From Chlorocebus sabaeus (lineage: Eukaryota > Chordata > Mammalia > Primates > Cercopithecidae): a stretch of 64,000 bases of DNA. Both the position numbers and the translations under genes were made by a program. Shown here piece after piece: positions 1 through 10,680 of the stretch (position 1 is the first letter of the stretch; each line of letters opens with the position of its first letter). Below the pieces are notes generated by a model that ran no database searches, was not told the DNA's origin, and saw only the letters and a list, made by a program, of their open reading frames with translations. Location: NCBI RefSeq assembly GCF_047675955.1, contig NC_132914.1:129186163-129250162 (forward strand), written 5' to 3'.

Positions 1-206
1 TCTCCCTCTCCAGTGCCCGAGCCCTCGATGGTTTCTCCGTCGTCTTTCTCCTGCCTTCTCAGACCTTGCACTTTGAATCTGTCTTTTCTCGTGTATCAGC
101 ATGTCTACTGCTTCACAGCACTTCAACACGCAAGATCACTCCCCTGTTATCCACCTAATTTTATCCCCTTCCAACCTTCCCTCTGGTTTCTCCTTAAAAT
201 TTTCAG
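1..206. other. Intergenic sequence, nothing recognised
   Basis: Pyrimidine-rich sequence upstream of EP400. The 72-codon open frame here shows no domain and lacks coding character. I cannot assign it to a neighbouring gene. Confidence 0.5.
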
Positions 207-346
207 TTTATTTATTTTTTATTTTTTGTAGAGGTGACGTCTCACTATGTTGCCCAGGCTGACCTTGAACTCCTGTGTTCAAGCGATCCTCTTGTTTCAG
301 CCTCTCAAAGTGCTGGGATTACAGGTATGAGGCACTGTGCAGAGCC
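207..346 (-). mobile_element. Alu fragment
   Basis: Antisense right-hand Alu part: TGCCCAGGCTG through GTGCTGGGATTACAGG. Old and diverged. Confidence 0.75.
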
Positions 347-628
347 AAACATTTTTAGTGTCTTTAAAGTTAAGCATTCATCACTTTACCTCACAGCCCA
401 CATTTCTTTTTAAAAAAATAAATTCAGACATAATTCACATACATACCATAACATTCACCCCTTTAAAGTATATAATTCAGTGACTTTTAGTAAATTTATA
501 AAGTTGTGTAACCATCAACCCTGTCTCATTTCACAGCATTTTTATCAACCCGAAAAGGAAACCCCACATTCATTTGCAGTCACTGCCTGTCCTCTCCCCA
601 CAGTCCCTGATAACCACTAATTTACTTA

Positions 629-924
629 CTTTTTTTTTTTTTTTGAGACAGAGTCTTGCTCTATTGCCCTGGCTGGAGTGCAGTGGCTCGATCTTGCCTC
701 ACTGCAACCTCTGCCTGCCGGGCTCAAGCGATTCTTCCGTCTCAGCCTCCTGAGTAGCTGGGATTATAGGCACCTGCCACCACGCATGGCTAATTTTTCT
801 ATTTTTAGTAGAGACGGAATTTCACCATGTTGGCCAGGCTGGTCTTAAACTCCTGACCTCCAGTGATCCACCTGCCTTGGCCTCCCAAAGTGCTGGGATT
901 ACAGGCGTGAGCCACCAGCCTGGA
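629..924 (-). mobile_element. Alu (full length)
   Basis: Starts at the T-run and GAGACAGAGTCTTGCTC, ends GAGCCACCAGCCTGG. Inserted in the L1. Confidence 0.9.
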
Positions 925-937
925 CGAAGTTGTCATT

Positions 938-1248
938 TTTTTTCTTTTTTTTTTTTTTTTTGAGAAGGAGTCTTGTCTTGCACTGTCACACAGGTTGGAG
1001 TGCAGTGGTATGATCTTGGCTCACTGCAACCTCCGCCTTCTGGGTTCAAGCAATTCACGTGCCTCAGCCTCCCGAGTAGCTGGGACTACAGGTACGAGCC
1101 ACCACGCCCAGCTAATTTTTATATTTTTAGTAGGGACGGGGTTTTACCATGTTGGCTGCGCTAGTTTCAGACTCCTGACTTCAGGTGGCCTGCCTGCTTT
1201 GGCCTCCCAAAGTGCTGGGATTAGAGGCATGAGCCGCCATGCCTGGCC
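938..1248 (-). mobile_element. Alu (full length)
   Basis: T-run, GAGAAGGAGTCTTG, to GCCGCCATGCCTGGCC. Only 13 bp separates it from the previous Alu. Confidence 0.9.
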
Positions 1249-1792
1249 AAATCTACATTCCATCTCTGATTCATGAATTCTGTAGATTTTATATCAATGG
1301 AGTTAAACAATCTGTGGCCTTCTGTGTCTGTCTGGCTTCTTCATTTCAGGAGGATGTTTTCAAGGTTCATGCAAGTTTCATCCTGGGTCAGTGCCTCATC
1401 CCCAACCGTTTTTTTCGGGCTGCATAATATTCCATTATGTGCATACATTTTGTTTGTCCACTCATCAGTTGATAGGCATTTGGATTATTTTCACGTTTAG
1501 GCTATTATGAATAATGCTGCTGAGAACATTTGTGTACATATTTTTCTGTGGACATGGCTTTTCTCTTGGGTATAACCTTAGGAGTGAGATAGCTGGACCG
1601 TGTGTTAACTCTATATTGAACCATTTTTTAAAAAAATACTTTATTTCTGAAACACCATCTACGTTTAACTTTTTGAGGAACTGCTGCCTATTTTCCAAAG
1701 TGGCTACATCATTTTAAATTGCCACTAGCAGTGTATGAGAGTTCCGATTTCTCTACATTCTCCCCTACACTGCCATTATCTATTTTTTTCCC

Positions 1793-2074
1793 CTTGAGAC
1801 AGGTTCTTGCTCTGTTGCCCAGGCTGGAGTGCAGTGGTGTGATCACAGCTCACTGCAGCCTGCAACTTCTGGGCTCAAGCGATCCCCCTGCCTCAGCCTC
1901 TCAAGTAGCTGGGATTGCAGGTGCGCAGCGCATGCCTGGCTGATTTTTGAATTTTTGTTGAGATGGGGTCTTGCTACATTGCCTGGGCTGGTCCTGAACT
2001 CTTGGGCTCCAATAATCCACCTCTTTAGTTTATGAAAGCATTGGGATTACAGGCGTGAGCCACCACGCTTGGCC
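1793..2074 (-). mobile_element. Alu (old, full length)
   Basis: TTGAGACAGGTTCTTGCTC to CACCACGCTTGGCC; several substitutions and a short poly-T. Inserted in the L1. Confidence 0.85.
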
Positions 2075-2236
2075 TGTTAACCTGACTTTTTGATTCTAGC
2101 CATCATAGTGGATAAAGTGGTATTTGGTTGTAGTTTTGTGTTTCCTTAATGTCCAATGACACTGGACATCTTTTTCTGTACTTGGTCGTTTGTACATCTT
2201 TTGAAGCATACATATTCCTTTGTCCATTTTTAAATT

Positions 2237-2536
2237 TTTTTGTGTGTGTGTATGTGTGACTGAATCTCACTCTGTCACCCAGGCTGGATTGTAGTGGCAT
2301 GATCACAGCTTCCTACACCCTCAGCCTCCCTGGGCTCAAGTGATTCTCCCTCAGTCTCCTGAGTAGCTGGGACTACAGGTGTATGCCACCATGACTGGCT
2401 AATTTTTAAATTTTTTGTAGAGATGGGGTCTCTCTATGTTGCCCAGGCTAGTCTTGAATTCCTGGGCTCAAGGGATACACCTGCCTCAGCCTCCCAAAGT
2501 GCTAGGATTACAGGCAGGAACCACTGTGCCTGCCCT
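2237..2536 (-). mobile_element. Alu (old, full length)
   Basis: A GTGTGTGT tract replaces the pure T-tail; Alu body from CTCACTCTGTCACCCAGG to CACTGTGCCTGCC. Confidence 0.85.
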
Positions 2537-2786
2537 GTCTTTTAATTGTTCTGTTGTAAATTATTTACTTTGGATACGAGTTCCATGTCAGACATATGAA
2601 TTTACAGTAATTTCTCCTGTTCTGTGGATTATCTTTTTAAAATGGTGTCATTTGCAGCACAAACGTTTTAAATTGTGATGTCCAGTGTATCTATGTTTCT
2701 TTTGTTAGCTGTGTTTTCAGTGTCATATCTAAGAAACCACTTCCTAAACCAGAACCCCGAAGATTCACGCCTATGTCTGTATTTAT

Positions 2787-3063
2787 CTGGAGACAGAGTC
2801 TCATTCCGTTGCCCAGGCTGGAGTGCAGTGGCATGACCTCGGCTCACTGCAACCTCCGCCTCCCGAGTTCAAGCGATTCTCCTGCCTCAGCCTCCCGGGT
2901 AGCTGGGATTATAGGCGCGCACCACCACGCGCAGCTAATTTTCTGTATTTTTAGTAGAGACAGGGTTTCACCATGTTGGCCAGACTCGTCTGGAACTCCT
3001 GACCTCAAATGATCCTCCCGCCTCGGCTTCCCAAAGTGCTGGGATTATAGACGTGAGCCACGT
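2787..3063 (-). mobile_element. Alu
   Basis: GGAGACAGAGTCTCATTCC to GACGTGAGCCACG; lacks most of the T-tail. Confidence 0.85.
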
Positions 3064-3092
3064 CTGTGTCTTTTAATAGAGTTTTATCGTTT

Positions 3093-3330
3093 TTGGCCGG
3101 GCGTGGAAGCTCCCACCTGTAATCCCGCCCAAGGTGGGCGGATCACTTGAGGTCGGGGGGGTTCGAGACCAGCCTGGCCAACTTGGTGAAACCCCCTTCT
3201 CTACTAAAAATACAAAAAATTAACCGGGCGTGGTGGCGCGAGTCTGTGGTCCCACCTAGTCGGGAGACTGAGGCAGGAGGATCACTGGAGCCCCGGAGTT
3301 CGAGGCCAGCCTGGGCCACACAGGGTTTGG
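3093..3330 (+). mobile_element. Alu, truncated, abutting the promoter CpG island
   Basis: GGCCGGGCGTGGAAGCTCCC through the middle A-rich linker to CCTGGGCCACACAGG; no 3' poly-A. It is the last repeat before the promoter. Confidence 0.8.
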
Positions 3331-3449
3331 GTCTTGCATGTCAGCCTGGTCTGTTTGGTGAATCTGCAGAGTATGAGAACTGGCGGCCCACTTCTGTTCC
3401 CCGTGGGCGCACTTCCCGAACTGCGCGTGGAAAAGCCAGGTTGCTGCGC

Positions 3450-3600
3450 CTCCGTCAGTCTCGGCCCCGCCCCCGCTTTCTTCAGTCTCGGCCCCGCCCC
3501 GCCTCCGTCAGTCTCGGCCCCGCCCCCGCCTTCCTCAGTCTCGGCCCCGCCCCCGCCTTCCTCAGTCTCGGCCTCGCGTTCGGCCTCGCCCCCGCCCACC
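3450..3600 (+). repeat. 27-bp tandem repeat of GC boxes in the promoter
   Basis: Five copies start with CAGTCTCGGCC at 3456, 3483, 3509, 3536 and 3563, with a period of 26-27 bp. Each of the first four carries a CCCCGCCCC-type GC box; the fifth has diverged to CCTCGCG. The array lies a few hundred bases 5' of the first splice donor, so it is probably a cluster of Sp1/KLF sites upstream of or at the start site. Confidence 0.85.
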
Positions 3601-3623
3601 GCGCAGAGTGTCGCGGCGCCTTA

Positions 3624-3671
3624 GTCCTCTGGCGCCCTCGTCCTCCGGCGCCCTCGTCCTCCAGCGCCCTC
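3624..3671 (+). repeat. 16-bp triplicate in the promoter/5' leader
   Basis: Three adjoining 16-bp units of the form GTCCTCYRGCGCCCTC start at 3624, 3640 and 3656. Two positions vary between units. Each unit holds a GCGC core. It may be part of the core promoter or the 5' end of exon 1. Confidence 0.8.
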
Positions 3672-3679
3672 GCGCGGTC

Positions 3680-3857
3680 AGAGCCGCGCCGCGAAAGCGC
3701 AGCTCTACGGGAGCGCCGACGCGCGTCCCTTCCGGCTCGCCGTAGCAGCCTTGCCGCCGCTTCCTCCGCCGGGGCCCCGGATGCGATGAGCGGCTGCGGC
3801 GCCGCTTCCATCCTCCCGCTCTCCTGACGCGGCCGGAGCCCAGCCCGGAGGCCCAGG
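3680..3857 (+). other. EP400: EP400 exon 1 (noncoding), 3' end defined, 5' end approximate
   Basis: The 3' border is a strong donor, CCAGG followed by GTAAGTAA at 3858. It fits the acceptor at 13870, which lies 35 nt before the EP400 ATG. The 5' border is a guess: nothing in the sequence fixes the start site, and the real exon may begin before or after 3680. No ATG in frame with the EP400 start occurs here. Confidence 0.65.
3781..3827 (+). other. Two short upstream ORFs in the 5' leader
   Basis: An ATG at 3781 is followed by one codon and a stop at 3787-3789. An overlapping ATG at 3786 opens a 13-codon frame (MSGCGAASILPLS) ending in TGA at 3825-3827. Both are out of frame with the EP400 start. 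They matter only if transcription begins upstream of 3781. Confidence 0.5.
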
Positions 3858-4576
3858 GTAAGTAAGGGCGGAGGCGCGGGAGGCTCTCCGGACGGCAGCG
3901 GCCAGGGCCCTGGGGTCGCGTAGCCGCAGCCGCCGGCGTACAGGGCCCGCTCGCCGGCCGGCCTCGGGCTTCGCGTGGGGACCAGGCCGTGGTGGCTGCC
4001 GTGTGCGACCCCGGGCGGGCGACCGCGCTGAGGGCTCACGGGCCCGGGTCTTTCGTGTCGTAGCGCCCGTCGCCGGCAGGTCGCACGATGCGCGCCCGTT
4101 TCGCTGGGTCCCCCGGGCTCCTGGGCTGGGGGCGTGGTCGATGGCAGCTCGGCCTGGCGGCCTTGCGGGAATCGGGGGACTCGGCCGGCACCTCCTGGTT
4201 CTCGGGGCTGCGTGGGTGGCTGTTGATTCTGGCGCGCGCGTGGGCTTCCCTCGCGGTCACGAACGCGACGCTGAGGTGCGAGGATGGGACGTCCAGAACC
4301 ACTTCCCTGAGGCGCGACGGGGCGAATTCACCCAGCACTGAAGGACCCCGCGCCACGGGTGTCCCGGAACGCGCCGCCACGGGGGTGACAGCGCGGTCCG
4401 AATCCGCTGCTTGTCGGCGTAGACCCGCCTGGTCCTCCACCGCCGAGCCTTAGGAATCGCGGCCGTCTCCGCCGGGAGCGCCTCGGCTCACACACCTGCG
4501 GCCCACGGGCCTCCGCTCGGCTGTCGCCGTGTCAGTGACGGAAAAGTAACGCCTCCCGGTGCTTTGTTAGTGTTAC

Positions 4577-5310
4577 TTTTTGAGACGGTGTCTCGCTCTG
4601 TTGCACAGGTCGGCGTGCGGTGGCGCGATCACGGCTCACTAGAGCTTCGACCTCCCGAGGGGTTGGGACCGCAGGCTTGGGCCACCATGCCCGGCTAACT
4701 TTTTATTTTGATTTGTTTTATTATTTTATTTTAATTTTTTTGAGACGGGGCCTGTCTCTGTCGCCCGGGCTGGAGTGCAGTGGCGCGATCGCGGCTCACT
4801 GCAACCTCCGCCTCCTGGATCCAAGTGATTCTCCTGCCTCAGCCTCCCATGTAGCTGGGACTGCAGGCGCCCGCCACCGCGCCCGGCTATTTTTTTTTTT
4901 TTTTTTTTTTTTTTGTATTTTTAGGAGAGATGGGATTTCATCGTGTTGCGTTGGTCAGGCTGGTCTGGAACTCCTGACCTCGTGATCCGGCCCCGTTGGC
5001 CTCCCTAAGTGCTGGGACTACAGGCATGAGCCACCGTGCCCGGCCAATTTTTTTGGGTTTTAGTAGAGACGGGGTTTCACTGTGTTGCCCAGGCTGGTCT
5101 CGAACTCCTGAGTTCGGGCAGTCTGCCCTCCTCGCCCTCCCAAAGTGTTAGGATTACAGGCGTGAGGCACCACGCCCGGCCAATTTTTTATTATTTGAAT
5201 TAGGGTCTTACTGTGTTGCCCAGGCTGGTCTCGAGCTCCTGAGCTCAAACAGCCCTAGCGCCTTGCCCTCCCAGTGCTGGGACTGTAGCGTGAGCCGTGG
5301 CGCCGGGACC
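4577..5310 (-). mobile_element. Cluster of Alu pieces at the start of intron 1
   Basis: Four antisense segments lie end to end: a left-arm-like piece 4577-4700, a full Alu 4728-5046 whose internal linker has expanded to a 24-base T run, a half element 5047-5182, and another half 5183-5310. All share orientation. Confidence 0.85.
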
Positions 5311-5436
5311 GTGGAAGTGTTCATAGGGCTTCTTTATGGGTTCATGGATGAGTTGTAGTCTTTTTTACTTATTTGTGTTCTGTCTTTCTTTTTTTAGCAG
5401 AATATGTGCAGTAAAATGATTTTTTGTAATTCTTAT

Positions 5437-5726
5437 TATTATTTTTAGACAGAGTCTCACTCTGTCTCCCAGGCTGGAGTGCAGTGGCAGGATCTCGGCT
5501 CACTGCAACCCCTGCCTCCCGGGTTCAAGCAATTCTCCTGCCTCAGCCACCTGAGTAGCTGGGACTACAGGCGCCCGCCACCACGCCCGGGTAATATTTG
5601 TATTTTTAGTAGAGACGAGGTTTCACCGTGTTGGCCAGACTGGTCTCAAACTACTGACCTCTTGATCCGCCTGCCTCGACCTCCCAAAGTGCTGAGATTA
5701 CAGGCGTGAGCCACTGCACCCAGCCT
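5437..5726 (-). mobile_element. Alu
   Basis: TTTAGACAGAGTCTCACTC to GAGCCACTGCACCCAGCC. Confidence 0.88.
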
Positions 5727-5739
5727 CTACTGGTCTCTT

Positions 5740-7195
5740 AAACCAACTTCAGTTAAGCTTTTGGTCTCTATCTCTCTACTGAAACAGCTCCTTTGGGGAT
5801 TTCTGGTGCCTCCACATTGCCAGGTTCCCTTTTAGCAGCTCTTACAGCAGCAGCTTGTGGCTTCCTTGAAACATTATCTCCCTCAGGCATGGAGACACCC
5901 CTCTTGAATGGTTCTCCACTTACCTTACTGGCTGCTACCCCCAGTCTCCTTGCTGATCCCTTCTCATCTCTGTTACCTGTGAATGCTACACTGCCTCAGG
6001 GCAATCCTCAGACCCTTTCTCTGGTCTGTAAGTCCCGGATATTATAATCTTGTGTCGACTGAACGTAACTTACTGGCGTGTCCCGCATTGCATCTGGCTA
6101 GATCTTTCTACGCCACACTGCTACTTTTACATGTGAGAAACCTGTTTCATTTTTGTGTGTGTGTGTTTGTTTTATGTGTGTGTATTTTTTTTTTTTTTTT
6201 TTTGAGGCAGAGTCTCGCTCTGTTGCCCAGGCTGGAGTGCAGTGGCGTGATCTCGGCTCACTGCAAGCTCCACCTTCCGGGTTCACGCCATTCTCCTGCC
6301 TCAGCCTCCTGAGTAGCTGGGACTACAGGCACCCGCCACCTCGCCCGGCTAATTTTTTGTATTTTTAGTAGAGATGAGGTTTCACCGTGTTAGCCAGGAT
6401 GGTCTCGATCTCCTGACCTCGTGATTCGCTCGCCTTGGCCTCCCAGAGTGCTGGGATTATAGGCATGAGCCACTGTGCCTGGCTGGGAACCTGTTTCTTA
6501 CACGCTCTGTTCTCTCTCAGTCAGGGGCAGCTTCACTCTCTCTGTTGCTGTGGTTATAGCACCTTGTAGTGAACTATGCATTTCTTCGGCATCCTAAGTC
6601 TGACCTGTCAGTGCTTTCTAGAGTGGTCTCAGACATGACTTCTGCAGTTTACTCTCAGCATGGCAGCTGAGTGATGTGTTTAAAACAGAAATCACATCGT
6701 GTGCTTCTCTGCTCCCTTCATGGTTTCTCATCTTCAGACCAAAAGCCAGAGTTCTGAAGGCAGTTTCTGGAGGCCATTAGTGACCAAGCCTCTGCTGTCT
6801 CTGTGGCCTGTGGCCTTGTGGTCCAGCACCCAACTGATCACCTCATGACCCCAGCCACTCTCCTTGAGCCACCAACTGCACCTGGCTCAGCGCTTGGGCA
6901 CGTGTTGCTTCTGTCTAGCACATTGGGACCTACATGGGCATGGGTCTCACTCTCATCTAGTGTGTTCTTTCAAAATTCTGTTATTCAGAGAGGCCTTCCC
7001 TCCTTGCCCTGCATCATGGCAACTGGCCCGCCTCCCCGAAGTAGCTCCCTCCCCTTATTCTGCATAAGTCTCTTCCATTGCACTTAGTACCTGGCACGTG
7101 CCACTTTGCTTTGCTCACTCTTAGATCCCCAGTGTGTCAAACAGTATCTGACATTAAATGTGCAGTAACAATTTGTTGAATAAGTAGATGAATGC
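5740..7195 (+). mobile_element. Sense L2 element, split by an Alu
   Basis: 5740-6180 resembles the L2 open reading frame (TCTCCCTCAGGCATGGAGAC, then CTGCCTCAGGGCAATCCTC). 6490-7195 matches the L2 3' end: GGCCTTCCCTCCTTGCC, TGCACTTAGTACCTGGCAC and the terminal AATTTGTTGAATAAGTAGAT. It is ancient and diverged. Confidence 0.75.
6186..6484 (-). mobile_element. Alu inside the L2
   Basis: T-run, GAGGCAGAGTCTCGCTC, to GAGCCACTGTGCCTGGC. AluY/Sc-like CAAGCTCCACCTTCCGGG. Confidence 0.9.
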
Positions 7196-7200
7196 AAAAG

Positions 7201-7497
7201 TTTTTTTTTTTTTTTTTTTTTTTTTTTGAGACGGAGTCTCGCTCTGTCGCCCAGGCTGGAGTGCAGTGGCGCGATCTCGGCTCACTGCAAGCTCCGCCTC
7301 CCGGGTTCCCGCCATTCTCCTGCCTCAGCCTCCCGAGTAGCTGGGACTACAGGCGCCCGCCACCGCGCCCGGCTAATTTTTTTCTATTTTTTGTAGAGAC
7401 GGGGTTTCACCATGGTCTCGATCTCCTGACCTTGTGATCCGCCCGCCTCGGCCTCCCAAAGTGCTGGGATTACAGGCGTGAGCCACCGCGCCCGGCC
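7201..7497 (-). mobile_element. Young AluY with a small internal deletion
   Basis: Near-consensus from GAGACGGAGTCTCGCTCTG to CCACCGCGCCCGGCC. The usual GTGTTAGCCAGGATGG segment is missing, so TTTCACC runs straight into ATGGTCTCGATC. Confidence 0.9.
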
Positions 7498-7655
7498 TGT
7501 ACTACGTTTTTGAGAAGTGTTATTTTAGATGAACAGTTTCTCTGCATTATAGTTGCTTGTCTTTGTTTCTCTAACTTGTTTATAACATCACTGAGGTCGG
7601 GAGCCATTTAACAAAACTGAAGTATAATTTACATATGGTGAAAGTTTATGCTTTG

Positions 7656-7969
7656 TTTTTTTTTTTTGTTTTTTTTTTTTTTTTTGAGACGGAGTCTTGC
7701 TCTGTCGCCCAGGCTGGAGTGCAGTGGCCGGATCTCAGCTCACTGCAAGCTCCGCCTCCCGGGTTCATGCCATTCTCCTGCCTCAGCCTCCCGAGTAGCT
7801 GGGACTACAGGCGCCCGCCACCTCGCCCGGCTATTTTTTTTTTGTAGTTTTATTAGAGACGGGGTTTCACTGTGTTAGCCAGGATGGTCTCGATCTTCTG
7901 ACCTCGTGATCCGCCCGTCTCGGCCTCCCAAAGTGCTGGGATTACAGGCTTGAGCCACCGCGCCTGGCC
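7656..7969 (-). mobile_element. Young AluYR-type insertion
   Basis: Carries GGCCGGATCTCAGCTC and CAGGCTTGAGCCACC, variants I associate with Cercopithecine AluY lineages. It inserted beside the T-tail of the next Alu. Confidence 0.85.
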
Positions 7970-7978
7970 TATGCTTTG

Positions 7979-8266
7979 TTTTTTTGAGACGGAGTTTCGC
8001 TCGTTGCCCAAGCTAGAGTGCAATGGTGCGATCTTGGCTTACTGCAACCTCTGCCTTCCGGGTTTGAGCAATTCTCCTGCCTCAGCCTCCCAAGTAGCTG
8101 GAATTACAGGTGTGCGCCACCGTGCCTGGCTAATTTTGTATTATTGGTTAGGGATGGGGTTTCTCCATGTTGATCAGGCTGGTCTTGAACTCCTGACCTC
8201 AAGTGATCCACCTGCCTCGGCCTCCCAAAGTGTTGGGATTACAGGCATGAGCCAGCGCGCTCATCC
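7979..8266 (-). mobile_element. Older Alu, same site as the preceding one
   Basis: GAGACGGAGTTTCGCTC to CATCC. AAGTTTATGCTTT occurs at 7642 and again at 8267 as its target duplication. The younger Alu at 7656 therefore landed in its tail. Confidence 0.82.
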
Positions 8267-8343
8267 AAGTTTATGCTTTTTAGTGTACGGTTGAATTTTT
8301 TTTTCTTAGTCCATTTAATGTTGCCATCTGTGTACTTTTTGTT

Positions 8344-8632
8344 TTTTTGAGACAGAATCTTGCTGTGTTGCCCAGGCTGGAGTGTAGTGGTGTGATCTTG
8401 GCTCATTGCAACCTTCACCTCCCAGGATCAAGGAATTCTCCTGCCTCAGCCTCCTGAGTAGCTGGGATTACAGGCACGTGCCACCATGTCCAACCAAATT
8501 TTGTATTTTTAGTAGAGACGGGGGGTTTTACCATGTTGGCCAGGCTGTTCTCGAACTCCTGACTTCAGGTGATCCGCCTGCCTCGGCCTCCCAAAGTGCT
8601 GGGATTACAGGCATGAGTCACTGCACCCGGCC
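8344..8632 (-). mobile_element. Alu
   Basis: TTTTTGAGACAGAATCTTGC to CACTGCACCCGGCC. Confidence 0.88.
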
Positions 8633-9545
8633 CATCTGTGTACTTTTGAGAGATACATTCCGTCTTGTAACCAGCATCACAAATCAGGCTGTAGCTACAG
8701 TTCTTTACTTCCCCATTTCCTCATGCCCCTCTCTAGTCAGCTCTGTCTCCGCCTTCAGCCCGTCAGGTTCTGTTCTAGTGTCTGTCCCCACCATTTTCCT
8801 TGTCCAGAATGTCATGCCAGTGACCTACACCGCCCTCGGCCTCGTTATTTGGCATCTTGCACCTGTGAGACTCAACTGTGTTGTGGGTGTGTCAGTGGTT
8901 TGTTCCTTGGTGTTGCTGGATTGTGTCTGTTGTATGGCTCTATCACGGTTTGATGTGTCTGCATCAGGGGAAGGTCAGTTTTAATATTCTGATATGTTTC
9001 AGTGGATCTTTTTCTGTATGTTTAACTTAGTAGTGATTGTGTTATGCAATTGGTAACCTGCTTTTTTCACTTAATATATTTGGAAATTTTGGTTTTATTA
9101 CATATTTTTCATCTAGAACTTCAACACTGGAAATTTCTGATTATGTTTTTTAATTTTTTTGTTATTCTGCAGTGAGTATTATTTATGTACAATTTTTTAG
9201 ATTGGTAGGTTAATTTCCTTTAGATAGATTTCTAGAAGTAGGGTTACTAGGCCAAAAGTTTTGGGGTCAGATGGGTTCTTTCCACTTTCCTACTGCCGTA
9301 TGCAGTCTACTCCTACAGGGCGTTGTTTTGGTTCTGAACCTATTTGAAATCTTTTCTACACCTTCCCAAATTGCTTCTGTAATTCCTTTTAGCAGGATTA
9401 GTGGAGTGCCAGTTGTCTGATTTAATGTCTTGGCTAAGTGGGTCTGGGGAAGTATTTATTTTAGTCTGTATTCGTCTTTTTAGTAGCAAGGTTGGTCATT
9501 TTCCTCTAAGCTGATTAAGTACATGCTTTTCTCCTTTTGTGAACT

Positions 9546-9841
9546 TTTTTTTTTTTTTTTGAGTAGGAGTCACGCTCTGTTGCCCAGGCTGGAGTGCAGT
9601 GGCGAGATTTTGGCTCACTGCAACCTCCACCTCCCAGGTTCAAGCGATTCTCCTGCCTCAGCCTCCCAAGTAGCTGGGATTACAGGCATGTGCCACCAAA
9701 CCCGGCTAATTTTTTGTATTTAGTAGAGACAGGGTTTCACCATATTGGTCAGGCTGGTTTTGAACTCCTGACCTCAGGTGATCCACCCGCCTCAGCCTCC
9801 CAAAGTGCTGGGATTACAGGCGTGAGCCACCATGCTCAGCC
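9546..9841 (-). mobile_element. Alu
   Basis: T-run, GAGTAGGAGTCACGCTC, to CACCATGCTCAGCC. Confidence 0.9.
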
Positions 9842-10066
9842 TCTTTTTGTCTTTAATTCATTTTTCTACTGGGATTTTAATGTTTTTCTTACTGATTTGT
9901 ATGAGTGCTTTTTACGGTATTGGTAATAGCTTTTTGTCATATCTACTTCAAATATTCTTTCCAAGATATTTAGTTTTGGATTTTGATGATTTAGTTTTTG
10001 AGTTTTAAACATTTAAAAATTATCTTCAAATCTTTCTATTTTTTCAGTTACAACTTTATGATTTTT

Positions 10067-10680
10067 GGTTTTTTTTTTTTGGGACGGAGTCTCGCTCTGT
10101 CGCCCAGGCTGGAGTGCAGTGGCCGGATCTCAGCTCACTGCAAGCTCTGCCTCCCAGGTTTACGCCATTCTCCTGCCTCAGCCTCCTGAGTAGCTGGGAC
10201 TACAGGCGCCCGCCTCCGCACCCGGCTAGTTTTTTTTTTGTTTGTTTGTTTTTTTTTTTTTTTGAGGCCAAGTCTGGCTCTGTGGCCCAGGCTGGAGTGC
10301 AGTGGCTCGATCTCAGCTCACTGCAAGCTCCGCCTCCCGGGTTCACGCCATTCTCCTGCCTCAGCCTCCCGAGTAGCTGGGACCACAGGCGCCCGCCACC
10401 GTGCCGGGCTAAGTTTTTGTATTTTTTAGTAGAGACGGGGTTTCACCGTGTTAGCCAGGATGGTCTTGATCTCCTGACCTCATGATCCGCCTGCCTCGGC
10501 CTCCCAAAGTGCTGGGATTACAGGCGTGAGCCACCGCGTCCAGCCAGTTTTTTGTATTTTTTAGTAGAGGCGGGGTTTCACCGTGTTAGCCAGGATGGTC
10601 TCGATCTCCTGACCTCGTAATCTGCCCGTCTCGGCCTCCCAAAGTGCTGGGATTACAGGCTTGAGCCACTGCGCCCGGCC
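10067..10680 (-). mobile_element. AluY carrying a second AluY inserted in its middle
   Basis: Outer element 10067-10236 plus 10546-10680, flanked by the perfect duplication AACTTTATGATTTTT at 10052 and 10681. The inner element is 10237-10545, flanked by AGTTTTTT at 10228 and 10546. The outer one has the monkey-type CCGGATCTCAGCTC and GGCTTGAGCC. Confidence 0.92.

Larger units (their letters stand above)
400..3092 (-). mobile_element. Antisense L1M 3' region broken up by five Alus
   Basis: Pieces at 400-628, 1249-1782, 2075-2236, 2537-2786 and 3064-3092 read consecutively as the reverse complement of an old mammalian L1 3' end. Landmarks are GTGTAACCATCAACCCTG, ATAATATTCCATTATG, CATTTGGATTATTTTCACG, TTTCCAAAGTGGCTAC and TCATATCTAAGAAACCACTT. 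Alu insertions separate the pieces. Confidence 0.85.
3380..4570 (+). promoter_or_regulatory. EP400: CpG-island promoter of EP400
   Basis: This stretch is very GC-rich and dense in CpG, unlike the AT-rich, CpG-poor DNA on both sides, and it surrounds the first splice donor at 3858. Multiple GC boxes (CCCCGCCCC, Sp1/KLF type) lie at about 3463-3600. I see no TATA box, so dispersed initiation typical of a housekeeping gene is likely. The exact start site cannot be read from sequence. The island runs past exon 1 into intron 1 and stops at an Alu cluster near 4577. Confidence 0.85.

Noticed and set aside
3147..4453. Open frames of 100-226 codons around the promoter
   Set aside because: CpG-rich DNA lacks stop codons; frames overlap on both strands, cross repeats and the GC-box array, and show no domain.
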